Shown here: positions 41,590 through 50,269 of the stretch, in pieces
Layout: every line of letters starts with the position of its first letter
How positions within the stretch are numbered: the stretch's first letter is position 1
DNA from: Stutzerimonas stutzeri
GTDB lineage: Bacteria > Pseudomonadota > Gammaproteobacteria > Pseudomonadales > Pseudomonadaceae
Direction: 5' to 3'
Assembly: GCF_002890915.1 (NCBI RefSeq)
Contig: NZ_POUT01000003.1
Location: 62,001-126,000 of the forward strand
Length of the DNA: 64,000 nucleotides
The notes under the pieces: generated by a model
What the model saw: the letters and a program-made list of their open reading frames with translations, nothing else
What the model was told of the DNA's origin: nothing
Databases searched by the model: none
Position numbers and translations under genes: made by a program

Positions 41590-41624
41590 CGCCGCGACCG
41601 GTCCTGCCGCTCGCGGCGTTTTTC
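41590..41624 (+). terminator. Terminator after secA
   Basis: CGCCGCGA (41590-41597) pairs with TCGCGGCG (41611-41618), followed by TTTTTC. It lies 25 bases after the secA stop. Confidence 0.8.
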
Positions 41625-41677
41625 TCCCCGTTTTCCTCATGGCCCGCGGGCCATTCAACGTCTGAAGGAGCGTATCC

Positions 41678-42895
41678 ATGGCGGTCGGTCTTGGTCCTTT
41701 ACCCACGCTGCATCCGGTTCCCGGTTTCGAACTCGGTATCGCCTCGGCCGGCATCAAGCGCCCCGGCCGCAAGGATGTGGTGGTGATGCGTTGTGCCGAA
41801 GGCTCGCGCGTGGCCGGCGTGACGACCACCAACGCCTTCTGTGCGGCGCCGGTGCTGGTCACCCGCGAGCGCATGCACGGCGCGGTGCGCTACCTGCTGA
41901 CCAACACCGGCAACGCCAATGCCGGGACCGGGCCGCAGGGATTGGCCAATGCCCGCCGCACCTGCGCCGCCCTGGCAGCGCTGACCGGCGTCGACGAGGC
42001 GGCGGTGCTGCCGTTCTCCACCGGTGTGATCGGCGAGCCGCTGCCGGTGGAGAAGATCGAATCCGCCCTGCAGGCGGCGCTCGATGACCTGTCCGTGGAC
42101 AACTGGGCCGCTGCCGCCAGCGGCATCATGACCACCGACACCCTGCCCAAGGGCGCCAGCCGGCAGTTCCAGCACGACGGCGTGACCGTCACGGTGACCG
42201 GCATCAGCAAGGGCGCCGGCATGATCCGGCCGAACATGGCGACCATGCTCGGCTACATCGCCACCGACGCCAAGGTGGCGCAGGGCGTGCTGCAGGATCT
42301 GGTGCGCGATGCGGCGAACAAGTCGTTCAACCGCATCACCATCGACGGCGACACCTCCACCAACGACTGCTGCATGCTGATCGCCACCGGCCAGGCCGTG
42401 CTGCCGGAAATCACCGAGGCGGCCGGCGAGCTGTTCGCCAAGCTGCGGCAGGCGGTGTTCGAGGTATTCATGGAAGTCGCCCAGGCCATCGTCCGCGATG
42501 GCGAAGGTGCGACCAAGTTCGTCACCGTGCAGGTCAACGGCGGCGGCAACCACCAGGAATGCCTGGACGTCGGCTATGCCGTCGCGCACTCGCCGCTGAT
42601 CAAGACCGCGCTGTTCGCCTCCGATCCGAACTGGGGCCGTATCCTCGCCGCGGTGGGCTATGCCGGTGTGCCGGAGCTGGACGTGAGCAGGATCGACGTC
42701 TATCTCGGTGAGGTCTGCATCGCCAGCCAGGGTGGCCGCGCGGCCAGCTACACCGAGGAACAGGGGGCGGCGGTGATGGCCCGCGAGGAAATCACCATTC
42801 GCATCGAACTGGGCCGTGGCGCCTGCAGCGAGACCATCTGGACCACCGATCTGTCGCACGAGTACGTGCGGATCAACGCCGAATACCGCACGTGA
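41678..42895 (+). CDS. argJ: Bifunctional ornithine acetyltransferase / N-acetylglutamate synthase
   Basis: 405 residues. The autocleavage site motif [20 protein letters not shown] holds the Met-Ala-Thr-Met-Leu sequence whose Thr becomes the N-terminal nucleophile of the beta chain. It recycles acetyl groups in arginine synthesis and can make N-acetylglutamate. Encoded after secA, as in P. aeruginosa. Confidence 0.96.
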   Translation: MAVGLGPLPTLHPVPGFELGIASAGIKRPGRKDVVVMRCAEGSRVAGVTTTNAFCAAPVLVTRERMHGAVRYLLTNTGNANAGTGPQGLANARRTCAALAALTGVDEAAVLPFSTGVIGEPLPVEKIESALQAALDDLSVDNWAAAASGIMTTDTLPKGASRQFQHDGVTVTVTGISKGAGMIRPNMATMLGYIATDAKVAQGVLQDLVRDAANKSFNRITIDGDTSTNDCCMLIATGQAVLPEITEAAGELFAKLRQAVFEVFMEVAQAIVRDGEGATKFVTVQVNGGGNHQECLDVGYAVAHSPLIKTALFASDPNWGRILAAVGYAGVPELDVSRIDVYLGEVCIASQGGRAASYTEEQGAAVMAREEITIRIELGRGACSETIWTTDLSHEYVRINAEYRT

Positions 42896-42929
42896 AAAAG
42901 CGGTGCTGTGGTAGGCGGGCGCGCGCTTT

Positions 42930-42998
42930 CGTAGGCGCGGGCCATGCCCGCGATGACTCTGCGTGGCCGGGGTTCGCGAGCATGGCGCGCTCCTACAG
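42930..42998. repeat. Inverted REP pair after argJ
   Basis: Left unit CGTAGGCGCGGGCCATGCCC then GCGATG (42930-42955). The right unit (42971-42998), read on the minus strand, is CTGTAGGAGCGCGCCATGCT then CGCGAACC. This is the classic Pseudomonas REP unit in opposed orientation, a BIME. It fills the gap between argJ and the MutT-like gene. Confidence 0.85.
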
Positions 42999-43020
42999 CA
43001 TGCAGCGTGAAACCTGACCT

Positions 43021-43971
43021 ATGAAACGAATCCATGTCGCAGCCGCGGTCGTCCGCTGTGCGGACGGTCTCGTACTGATCGCCAAGCGGCCGCTCGACAA
43101 ACACCAGGGCGGGCTGTGGGAATTTCCCGGCGGCAAGGTCGAGGCGGGCGAGGCCGTCGAGACCGCGCTCGCGCGCGAACTGCTGGAGGAACTGGGCATC
43201 GGCGTGACGGCGGCGCGGCCGCTGATCCAGGTGCGCCACGACTACCCGGACAAGCACGTCCTGCTGGATGTCTGGGAGGTATCGGCATTTTCCGGCGAGC
43301 CGCACGGCGCCGAAGGCCAGCCGCTGGCCTGGGTCGCGCCGGCACGATTGTCGGACTACGCCTTCCCGGCGGCGAACCGGCCGATCGTCGCCGCCGCGCG
43401 CTTGCCCGATCGCTATCTGATCACCCCCGACGATGCTTCCCCGCGGCAATTGCTGGACGGCCTGGCGCGAGCCTTGGATGCCGGCATTCGCCTGCTCCAG
43501 CTGCGCGCACCGTCGCTGTCCGACGCCGATTACCGGGCGCTGGCGACCGACGCCCTGGCCCTGTGCGCCGGGCGGGCGCAGCTCATGCTCAAGGGCCCGC
43601 TGGAGTGGGCGAGCGGGTTTCCGGCCGCCGGTTGGCAACTGACGGCCGAGCAGCTTCGACGCCATGCGGGACAGGCCCGGCCGCTTCCGGCCGGGCAATG
43701 GCTGGCGGCCTCCTGCCATGATGCCGAAGAGCTGGCCATGGCCACGGCATTGGGCGTAGATTTCGTCACGTTGTCACCCGTACTGGCGACGCCGACGCAT
43801 CCCGAGGCGTGTCCGTTGGGATGGCCGCGGGTGACGGAGCTGTTGCAGGGCTTCAACCAGCCAGCCTTCGTGCTCGGCGGCATGACCCCGGCGCACCTGC
43901 CCGATGCATGGCGGGCCGGCGCACAGGGTGTGGCGGCGATAAGAGCGCTATGGCCCGCTGAACCTGCATGA
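43021..43971 (+). CDS. Nudix hydrolase (MutT) fused to a ThiE-like domain
   Basis: 316 residues. The N-terminal Nudix domain has a full box, GGKVEAGEAVETALARELLE then ELGI, as in 8-oxo-dGTP pyrophosphatase. The C-terminal domain (about 140-312) resembles thiamine-phosphate synthase but is divergent. Its ThiE-like end reads FVTLSPVLATPTHP and FVLGGMTPAHLPDAWRAGA. This fusion is known in pseudomonads and other proteobacteria. The role of the second domain is uncertain. Confidence 0.92.
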   Translation: MKRIHVAAAVVRCADGLVLIAKRPLDKHQGGLWEFPGGKVEAGEAVETALARELLEELGIGVTAARPLIQVRHDYPDKHVLLDVWEVSAFSGEPHGAEGQPLAWVAPARLSDYAFPAANRPIVAAARLPDRYLITPDDASPRQLLDGLARALDAGIRLLQLRAPSLSDADYRALATDALALCAGRAQLMLKGPLEWASGFPAAGWQLTAEQLRRHAGQARPLPAGQWLAASCHDAEELAMATALGVDFVTLSPVLATPTHPEACPLGWPRVTELLQGFNQPAFVLGGMTPAHLPDAWRAGAQGVAAIRALWPAEPA

Positions 43972-44016
43972 CGATTGCCGGTCGATGGCACAGGGTCGCC
44001 CGTTATACGAGCTTCG

Positions 44017-44053
44017 ATAGGGAAAAGTAATTTTGCCTATTCTCTTAATCAAT
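44017..44053 (+). promoter_or_regulatory. Candidate OxyR site upstream of ahpC
   Basis: With the four tetramers spaced by seven bases, the site reads ATAG, TAAT, ATTC, CAAT against the OxyR consensus ATAG-N7-CTAT-N7-ATAG-N7-CTAT, 11 of 16 defined positions. It lies about 70 bases upstream of the ahpC start. OxyR control of ahpC is general knowledge; the site itself is a candidate. Confidence 0.5.
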
Positions 44054-44123
44054 TAACCGTATGCGACTGGCTGCGTTATCGTAGGCCCCGTTAAATTTCT
44101 GAACCCCCTGAAGGAGTTAGCAG

Positions 44124-44687
44124 ATGTCTCTGATCAACACCCAAGTCCAACCGTTCAAGGTCAACGCTTTCCACAACGGCAAGTTCATCGAAGTTACCGA
44201 AGAGTCCCTGAAGGGCAAGTGGTCGGTACTGATCTTCATGCCGGCAGCCTTCACCTTCAACTGCCCGACCGAGATCGAGGACGCGGCCAACAACTACGCC
44301 GAGTTCCAGAAGGCCGGTGCCGAGGTATACATCGTCACCACCGACACCCACTTCTCGCACAAGGTCTGGCATGAAACCTCCCCGGCCGTTGGCAAGGCGC
44401 AGTTCCCGCTGATCGGCGACCCGACCCACCAGCTGACCAACGCTTTCGGCGTACACATTGCCGAAGAAGGCCTGGCCCTGCGTGGCACCTTCATCATCAA
44501 TCCGGAAGGCCAGATCAAGACCCTGGAAATCCACTCCAACGAAATCGCGCGTGACGTCGGCGAAACCCTGCGCAAGCTGAAGGCCGCCCAGTACACCGCC
44601 GCGCACCCGGGCGAAGTCTGCCCGGCCAAGTGGAAAGAAGGCGAGAAGACCCTGGCTCCGTCGCTGGACCTGGTCGGCAAGATCTAA
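44124..44687 (+). CDS. ahpC: Alkyl hydroperoxide reductase, peroxiredoxin subunit
   Basis: 187 residues, AhpC/Prx1 class. The peroxidatic Cys is in PAAFTFNCPTEIEDAANN (the usual motif is FVCPTE) and the resolving Cys is in HPGEVCPAKWKEG. It reduces hydrogen peroxide, organic peroxides and peroxynitrite and is re-reduced by AhpF. It is preceded by a good GAAGGAG site and a candidate OxyR box, and followed by a hairpin before ahpF. Confidence 0.96.
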   Translation: MSLINTQVQPFKVNAFHNGKFIEVTEESLKGKWSVLIFMPAAFTFNCPTEIEDAANNYAEFQKAGAEVYIVTTDTHFSHKVWHETSPAVGKAQFPLIGDPTHQLTNAFGVHIAEEGLALRGTFIINPEGQIKTLEIHSNEIARDVGETLRKLKAAQYTAAHPGEVCPAKWKEGEKTLAPSLDLVGKI

Positions 44688-44745
44688 GGCTTCGCCTATC
44701 TGCCTTGCATGCTGGAGAGGCCGTGACCCGGCCTCTACCAACCCG

Positions 44746-44776
44746 ACGCCTGGACGCGACCCGTCCGGGCGTTTTA
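44746..44776 (+). terminator. Partial terminator between ahpC and ahpF
   Basis: ACGCCTGGACG (44746-44756) pairs with CGTCCGGGCGT (44762-44772), one G-T wobble, then TTTTATTAA. A smaller hairpin GAGGCC/GGCCTC lies just upstream (44717-44735). It probably lets only part of the ahpC transcripts continue into ahpF. Confidence 0.7.
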
Positions 44777-44810
44777 TTAACTGAAATTCGCACGTAGGGT
44801 ACCGTCGATC

Positions 44811-46373
44811 ATGTTGGACACCACTCTCAAGACCCAGTTGAAAGCCTACCTGGAGAAGGTCACGCAGCCCTTCGAGATCGTCGCGTCCCTCGATGACGGC
44901 GAGAAATCCCAAGAGCTGCTGGGCCTGCTGCAGGACATCGCCGGCCTCAGCGACAAGATCACCCTCAGGACCGATGGCGACGATGCGCGCAAACCGTCGT
45001 TTGCCCTCAACCGCCTCGGCGGCGACATCGGCCTGCGCTTCGCCGGCATCCCCATGGGCCACGAATTCACCTCGCTGGTGCTGGCCCTGCTGCAGGTCGG
45101 CGGCCACCCGTCGAAGACCGCGCCCGAGGTCATCGAGCAGATCAAGGCCCTCGACGGCGACTACCGCTTCGAAACCTACTTCTCGCTGTCCTGCCAGAAC
45201 TGCCCGGACGTGGTCCAGGCGCTGAACCTGATGGCCGTGCTCAACCCGAACGTCAAGCACGTGGCCATCGACGGCGCGCTGTTCCAGGACGAAGTCGAAG
45301 CCCGCCAGATCATGTCGGTGCCGAGCATCTACCTCAACGGCGAACCCTTCGCCCAGGGCCGCATGAGCGAGGAAGAAATCCTCGCCAAGCTCGACACCGG
45401 CTCCAGCGCCCGTGACGCGGAGAAACTCAAGGCCCGCGACGCCTTCGACGTGCTGGTGGTCGGCGGTGGCCCGGCCGGCGCCGCGGCGGCCATCTACGCC
45501 GCGCGCAAGGGCATCCGCACCGGTGTCGCGGCCGAGCGCTTCGGCGGCCAGGTGCTGGACACCATGGCCATCGAGAACTTCATCTCGGTGAAGGAAACCG
45601 AAGGGCCGAAACTGGCCCGCGCGCTGGAAGAGCACGTGCGCGAGTACGACGTCGACATCCTCAACCTGCAGCGCGCCAGCCAGCTGATCCCGGCCGGCGC
45701 AGACGGCCTGCACCGCGTCCGGTTCGACAACGGCGGCGAACTCAAGGCCAAGACCCTGATCCTCGCCACCGGTGCGCGCTGGCGCGAGATGAACGTGCCC
45801 GGCGAGCAGCAATACCGTGGCCGTGGCGTCGCCTACTGCCCGCACTGCGACGGCCCGCTGTTCAAGGGCAAGCGCGTGGCGGTGATCGGCGGCGGCAACT
45901 CCGGGGTGGAAGCGGCCATCGACCTGGCGGGCATCGTCGCCCACGTCACCCTGCTGGAGTTCGGCGAGGGCCTGCGGGCCGACGCGGTGCTGCAGCGCAA
46001 ACTGCAGAGCCTGCCCAACGTCACCATCCTGAAAATGGCGCAGACCACCGAAGTCCAGGGCGACGGGCAGAAAGTCACCGGCCTGCTCTACAAGGACCGC
46101 GCCACGGATGAAATGCACAGCGTGGCACTGGAAGGCATCTTCGTGCAGATCGGCCTGCTGCCCAACAGCGACTGGCTCAAGGGCAGCGTGGAACTGAGCC
46201 CGTACGGCGAAATCATCGTCGACGCCAAGGGCCAGACCAGCCTCCCCGGGGTATTCGCCGCGGGCGACGTGACCACGGTGCCATACAAGCAGATCGTCAT
46301 CGCCATGGGCGAAGGGGCCAAGGCCTCGCTGAGCGCCTTCGATCACCTGATCCGGACGTCGGCCCCGGCCTGA
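44811..46373 (+). CDS. ahpF: Alkyl hydroperoxide reductase, flavin subunit
   Basis: 520 residues. The N-terminal tandem thioredoxin-like part has CQNC. The thioredoxin-reductase-like core has [20 protein letters not shown], the NAD site [16 protein letters not shown] and the catalytic disulfide CPHCDGPLF. It passes NADH electrons to AhpC. Spacing from ahpC is 123 bases with an intervening terminator. Note N-terminal CQNC uses Gln-Asn where CHNC is the familiar form. Confidence 0.96.
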   Translation: MLDTTLKTQLKAYLEKVTQPFEIVASLDDGEKSQELLGLLQDIAGLSDKITLRTDGDDARKPSFALNRLGGDIGLRFAGIPMGHEFTSLVLALLQVGGHPSKTAPEVIEQIKALDGDYRFETYFSLSCQNCPDVVQALNLMAVLNPNVKHVAIDGALFQDEVEARQIMSVPSIYLNGEPFAQGRMSEEEILAKLDTGSSARDAEKLKARDAFDVLVVGGGPAGAAAAIYAARKGIRTGVAAERFGGQVLDTMAIENFISVKETEGPKLARALEEHVREYDVDILNLQRASQLIPAGADGLHRVRFDNGGELKAKTLILATGARWREMNVPGEQQYRGRGVAYCPHCDGPLFKGKRVAVIGGGNSGVEAAIDLAGIVAHVTLLEFGEGLRADAVLQRKLQSLPNVTILKMAQTTEVQGDGQKVTGLLYKDRATDEMHSVALEGIFVQIGLLPNSDWLKGSVELSPYGEIIVDAKGQTSLPGVFAAGDVTTVPYKQIVIAMGEGAKASLSAFDHLIRTSAPA

Positions 46374-46402
46374 GGCCAGCTGCTGTAGCGGCACCCCCTG
46401 GA

Positions 46403-46437
46403 AAGGGAGCGGATGCGAGTCCGCTCCCTTTTTTTTG
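46403..46437 (+). terminator. Terminator after ahpF
   Basis: AAGGGAGCGGA (46403-46413) pairs with TCCGCTCCCTT (46420-46430), followed by a run of T, 30 bases after the ahpF stop. Confidence 0.9.
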
Positions 46438-46466
46438 TGTCTGGCGCTTCGGCCGGCCTGCGGCCT

Positions 46467-46551
46467 GCAGTCGCCGCGAGGGCGCCCCACAGGGTTCAGT
46501 GCGCACAGGCTGCTTTTGTGAGCGGCGCGCCCTCGCGGCGATGCTTTTGGG
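46467..46551. repeat. Inverted REP pair after ahpF
   Basis: Inverted unit at 46467-46493 (minus strand CCCTGTGGGGCGCCCTCGCG then GCGACTGCA) and direct unit at 46513-46551 (TTTTGTGAGCGGCGCGCCCT then CGCGGCGATGCTTTT). Same unit and same arrangement as at 29822-29919, with about 19 bases between the two. Confidence 0.8.
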
Positions 46552-46726
46552 CTTTGTCGCATAGAGGCGATGACCTTCGTGACGGATCGTTGTGCCCCGT
46601 CCAGGGTCTATTTCTGAACACCGGATCCGCCAGGGCCAGTGCCCTGCCGTTCAGGTGGAAGCGAGCGCGCAGCCGTCTTCAGGCGGCTGGCGCACATGTT
46701 CGAGCAGTCCATGGAGCTGTCCACGA

Positions 46727-47848
46727 ATGATGAATGCGGATACGTGCCCGCGTCGGGCCGTGATGACCTATGCCAATCGGGCCGATGAGCCCCAGCATGA
46801 ACGAATCGTCCATGTGGCGCTGGCCGAGCGCCTGGCGGCATTGTTGGGCCTGCACTATGGCGGCGAATACGACCCTGCGCGTCGTTATGAGATTCATCCG
46901 TATCTCGTGCCGTCGGGTACCGTCGTGGGCGTGCGGGAAGCGCATGCGCTGGGGCTGCTGGGAGAGGGCGATCTGTTCGGCGGCGTGGTGCCGCAAGCGT
47001 TCGTCGAAACCAAGGCGATCACCCATCCGCTGGTGCGCCCGGATGCCGTGGCGCCGGTGGGCTGGTCACGTGACTTCGGCGCGCAGGTCAAGGGCAGCGT
47101 GCTGGCCGGATACAGCGCTTTCAGCCTGGAGGATGCGCGCGATGCGGGTCGGCGCCTGCTCAATGAAGGGCCGCTGCGCATCAAGCCGGTGCGCGCGACC
47201 GGCGGGCGCGGCCAGCAGCGCATCGACGATATCGACGCGCTCGACCTGGCATTGCTCGCCCTCGACGAGCAGGAGCTGGCCCAGTACGGCCTGGTCATGG
47301 AAGCGCATCTGGAGCGGGTGACGACCTTCAGCGTCGGCCAGATCCGGGTCGGCGGGCGGCAGGTCAGCTATCACGGCACGCAGTGCCTGACCCGCGACAA
47401 CGCCGGCAACGAGGTCTACGGCGGCTCGGACCTGGTGGTGGTCGAAGGCGATTTCGATGCGCTGTTGGCGATGGACCTGCCGGAGACCACGCGCCTGGCG
47501 GTCAGCCAGGCGCAGGTGTATGACCAGGCCGCTTCGACCTGTTATCGACAGTTCTTCGCGTCGCGCCGCAACTACGACATCGCCCAGGGCATCGACGGCC
47601 GGGGCCAGCCCCGCTCCGGCGTGCTCGAACAGTCCTGGCGCATCGGCGGTGCCAGCAGCGCCGAGATTGCCGCGCTGGAAGCCTTCGCCAAGGGCGTGCC
47701 GGGACGGGCGGTGCGCGCCTCTTCGCGAGAGCTCTATGGGCCACGGCAGGTCCCGCCCGAGGGCGCCTGCGTGCTGTACCGCGATGAAGACGCGGAGGTT
47801 GGATTCATCACCAAATACGTAATGGTGGAGGAATATGGCAACCCATAG
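46727..47848 (+). CDS. DUF3182 ATP-grasp-like protein
   Basis: 373 residues from the ATG at 46727 (GGAG about 10 bases upstream; the overlapping ATG at 46730 is equally possible). ATP-grasp-like features are LRIKPVRATGGRGQQRIDDI, with the lysine and glycine-rich loop, and later acidic SDLVVVEGDFDALLAM. The match to DUF3182 is by recall. ATP-grasp enzymes ligate carboxylates to amines or thiols. The next gene, an alpha/beta-hydrolase, overlaps it by 14 bases, suggesting a two-step pathway or an adduct-forming and -cleaving pair. Substrate unknown. Confidence 0.7.
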   Translation: MMNADTCPRRAVMTYANRADEPQHERIVHVALAERLAALLGLHYGGEYDPARRYEIHPYLVPSGTVVGVREAHALGLLGEGDLFGGVVPQAFVETKAITHPLVRPDAVAPVGWSRDFGAQVKGSVLAGYSAFSLEDARDAGRRLLNEGPLRIKPVRATGGRGQQRIDDIDALDLALLALDEQELAQYGLVMEAHLERVTTFSVGQIRVGGRQVSYHGTQCLTRDNAGNEVYGGSDLVVVEGDFDALLAMDLPETTRLAVSQAQVYDQAASTCYRQFFASRRNYDIAQGIDGRGQPRSGVLEQSWRIGGASSAEIAALEAFAKGVPGRAVRASSRELYGPRQVPPEGACVLYRDEDAEVGFITKYVMVEEYGNP

Positions 47849-48614
47849 TGAGACGGTAGACATCCTGGTCGATGATGAACACATTGCCGGCACCTTCCTC
47901 TCGCCGCCGCCGAAGATGCCAGGCGTGCTCTTCGTTCACGGCTGGGGCGGTAGCCAGCAGCGTGACCTGAGCCGCGCGCGTGGAATCGCCGGGCTCGGCT
48001 GCATCTGCCTGTCGTTCGACCTGCGCGGCCATGCGCTGACCCGTGCGCAGCAAGAGACGGTGACCCGTGAGCAGAATCTCAACGATCTGCTGGCCGCCTA
48101 CGATCTGTTGGCCGAGCACCCGCACATCGATCCGGCGGCCATCGCCGTCGTTGGCACCAGCTATGGCGGCTACCTGGCGGCGATCCTGAGTTCGCTACGG
48201 CCGGTCAAGTGGCTCGGGCTAAGGGTACCGGCCCTGTATCTCGACGAGGACTGGAGCCTGCCCAAGCGCCAGCTGGACCGCGAAGCGCTCAACCGGTTGC
48301 GCAGCAGCCGGGTCAGGCCGGAGGAAAATCGGGTCCTGGCCGCCTGCGCCGCGTTCCATGGCGATGTGCTGATCGTCGAGTCCGAGCACGACAGTTTCGT
48401 GCCCCATGAAACCATCATGAGCTACCGGGCCGCGTTCCAGCGCACCCATTCGCTGACCCACCGCATCATCGACGGTGCCGACCACGCCCTGAGCAGTGAG
48501 CGCTGCCAGGAGGCCTATACCTCGATCCTGGTCAATTGGGCCACCGAGATGATCATTGGCGCCCGCCTGGGCAATAAGACCGCCGCCGGTTGCGAGCCGC
48601 TCATCGGCTCGTAG
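47835..48614 (+). CDS. Alpha/beta-hydrolase coupled to DUF3182
   Basis: 259 residues. Oxyanion region LFVHGWGGSQQ, nucleophile elbow VVGTSYGGYLA (Ser near 109), acid in SEHDSFVPHE and His in GADHALSS, so the triad is complete. It lacks a signal peptide, so it is cytoplasmic; it resembles BAAT/peptidase-like alpha/beta-hydrolases. The GTG/ATG region is within the end of the DUF3182 gene, implying translational coupling. Substrate unknown. Confidence 0.85.
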   Translation: MATHSETVDILVDDEHIAGTFLSPPPKMPGVLFVHGWGGSQQRDLSRARGIAGLGCICLSFDLRGHALTRAQQETVTREQNLNDLLAAYDLLAEHPHIDPAAIAVVGTSYGGYLAAILSSLRPVKWLGLRVPALYLDEDWSLPKRQLDREALNRLRSSRVRPEENRVLAACAAFHGDVLIVESEHDSFVPHETIMSYRAAFQRTHSLTHRIIDGADHALSSERCQEAYTSILVNWATEMIIGARLGNKTAAGCEPLIGS

Positions 48615-48645
48615 ATCCGACCAGCGCAATGCCAAATACCCGTGC

Positions 48646-49680
48646 TCACGTCGGCGGCGTCGGCGGTGGCGTAGGGCCGACGAAGCGGCTCCAGCGGCGA
48701 TCGAGCACCTGCTGCTTGAGAACTTCGATGACGTCCACCAGCAGTTCCTCCAGCGCCAGGTCGGTATTCTCGTCCTGGTAGACCCAGGCCTCGAAGAATT
48801 CGTCGGCGAGGTTGCTCGCCAGCGCCTGGAACTGCGCGCCGCGCAAGCCGTCGACGGCGCCCTGCAGCAGGCGCGCGGCGATATCGCTGAGCGCCTCGTC
48901 GAGGGTCGTGGCCAGGCGGTTGCCCAGGGGCAGGCGCCGCAGGGCATGCATTTCCGGATTGTCGGCGAGCGCCTGGTGGATCAGCTGGCTGACGTAGCCT
49001 TCGAGGGCGCCGCGATTGTCGCGGTAGCCGGTTTCCAGCATGCCTTGCAGGCGGCGCGACAGATCGTTCAGCAGGCGCTGCTTGCGCGGTCGCACCACAT
49101 CCTGCAGCAGGCGTCGGGAAAGGTCGTCGCTGGCGCCGATCTCCTGCTGCAGGCGGCCGAACAGGCGCACCATCACGCGGTCGGCGAGTTCCTCGATCAG
49201 CAGGTAGTAGTAGCGGCTGAACAAGCCGTAGACCGCCCAGCCGCGCATGTCGATCAGGCCCAGGCGCTGCAGGCGGACCAGCAGCGCGCCGATGCGCAAG
49301 GCCCGCAACCAGCGCAAGCCCGCCAGCGGGATGCAGCCGAGCACGTCGTACCAGTGGGCGAAGGGGTAGTAGTACCAGCGGGCGTAGCGCCGCTCGAACA
49401 GGGCGACGGTCCAGCCCAGCAGCACGTCGAGGACGAAGACCGCCACGAAGCCCAGGTCGATGTACTGGAAATGGACGTGGATGTAGCGGTCGTAGCGCTC
49501 GTGCAGGCGCGGCAGCCAGCGGAGCAGCAAGTCGTTGATGGGCTGCAGGACGAACAGGCTGTCGAACAGGATCAGCCCCAGGTTCAGGCAGACCAGCAGG
49601 ACGATGAAGCCTTCCCAGGCGGCATGCACGCCATCGCGCCGGCGTGCCTGCCTGCTTTGCGGCTGTTCAGGCATCCGCAT
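48646..49680 (-). CDS. Uncharacterised membrane protein, ion-channel-like N-terminus
   Basis: 344 residues (an ATG at 49674 is also possible). Three or four hydrophobic segments lie in the first 140 residues, followed by an arginine-patterned helix LRWLRALRIGALLVRLQRLG that recalls voltage-sensor S4 segments. The rest is a cytoplasmic helical domain with an acidic end. There is no selectivity-filter motif, so channel function is speculative. Overlaps the preceding adenosyltransferase gene by about 14 bases, suggesting co-expression. Confidence 0.6.
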   Translation of the reverse strand: MRMPEQPQSRQARRRDGVHAAWEGFIVLLVCLNLGLILFDSLFVLQPINDLLLRWLPRLHERYDRYIHVHFQYIDLGFVAVFVLDVLLGWTVALFERRYARWYYYPFAHWYDVLGCIPLAGLRWLRALRIGALLVRLQRLGLIDMRGWAVYGLFSRYYYLLIEELADRVMVRLFGRLQQEIGASDDLSRRLLQDVVRPRKQRLLNDLSRRLQGMLETGYRDNRGALEGYVSQLIHQALADNPEMHALRRLPLGNRLATTLDEALSDIAARLLQGAVDGLRGAQFQALASNLADEFFEAWVYQDENTDLALEELLVDVIEVLKQQVLDRRWSRFVGPTPPPTPPT

Positions 49681-50254
49681 CGGCCGTGGCCGCCGGTTGC
49701 CAGAGGATTTCCGCGCAACCTTGGCGTCGCGCGACCAGCCGGGCGGCGACGAACAAGGCGTCGGACAGCCGGTTCAGGTAGGCCAGCAACACCGGGCGCA
49801 CGGCCTCGCAGGCGTTCAACTGCTGGCAGCGCCGTTCGGCGGTGCGCGTCAGGCTGCGGCACAGGTGGGCGAGGGCGATCAGCCGGGAGCCGCCGGGCAG
49901 GATGAAGTCCTTCAGGGGCCCCAGCTCCTGGTTCCAGCGATCGATGGCCTGCTCCAGTCGGCTGATTTCCGCCTCGTCCAGCGCCTGGTAGGCGGGCATC
50001 GCCAACTCGCCGCCGAGATCGAACAGGCGGTGCTGGCACGGCCCGAGGACTTCGAGCAGTTCGCCCAGCCCCGGGCATTGCGCCTGTTCGGCGGCCAGTT
50101 CGGCGAGCAGCAGGCCGAGCTGGCTGTTGAGCGTATCGACCTCGCCCATGGCCTCCACGCGCGGATGGTCCTTGGCGACCCGGCGGCCGTCGGCCAGGCC
50201 GGTCTCGCCGCGATCGCCGGTGCGTGTGTAGATCTTCGACAGTCGGTTGCCCAT
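49667..50254 (-). CDS. PduO-type ATP:cob(I)alamin adenosyltransferase
   Basis: 195 residues. N-terminus KIYTRTGDRGETGLADGRRV is the PduO ATP-binding signature; later FILPGGSRLIALAHLCRSLTR with RTAERR fits the family. It makes adenosylcobalamin. It lies 15 bases after the sensor kinase gene in a leftward cluster, an unexpected neighbour for a kinase. No cobalamin riboswitch was found upstream. Confidence 0.92.
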   Translation of the reverse strand: MGNRLSKIYTRTGDRGETGLADGRRVAKDHPRVEAMGEVDTLNSQLGLLLAELAAEQAQCPGLGELLEVLGPCQHRLFDLGGELAMPAYQALDEAEISRLEQAIDRWNQELGPLKDFILPGGSRLIALAHLCRSLTRTAERRCQQLNACEAVRPVLLAYLNRLSDALFVAARLVARRQGCAEILWQPAATADADA

Positions 50255-50269
50255 GGGTGGTTTCCTTGT

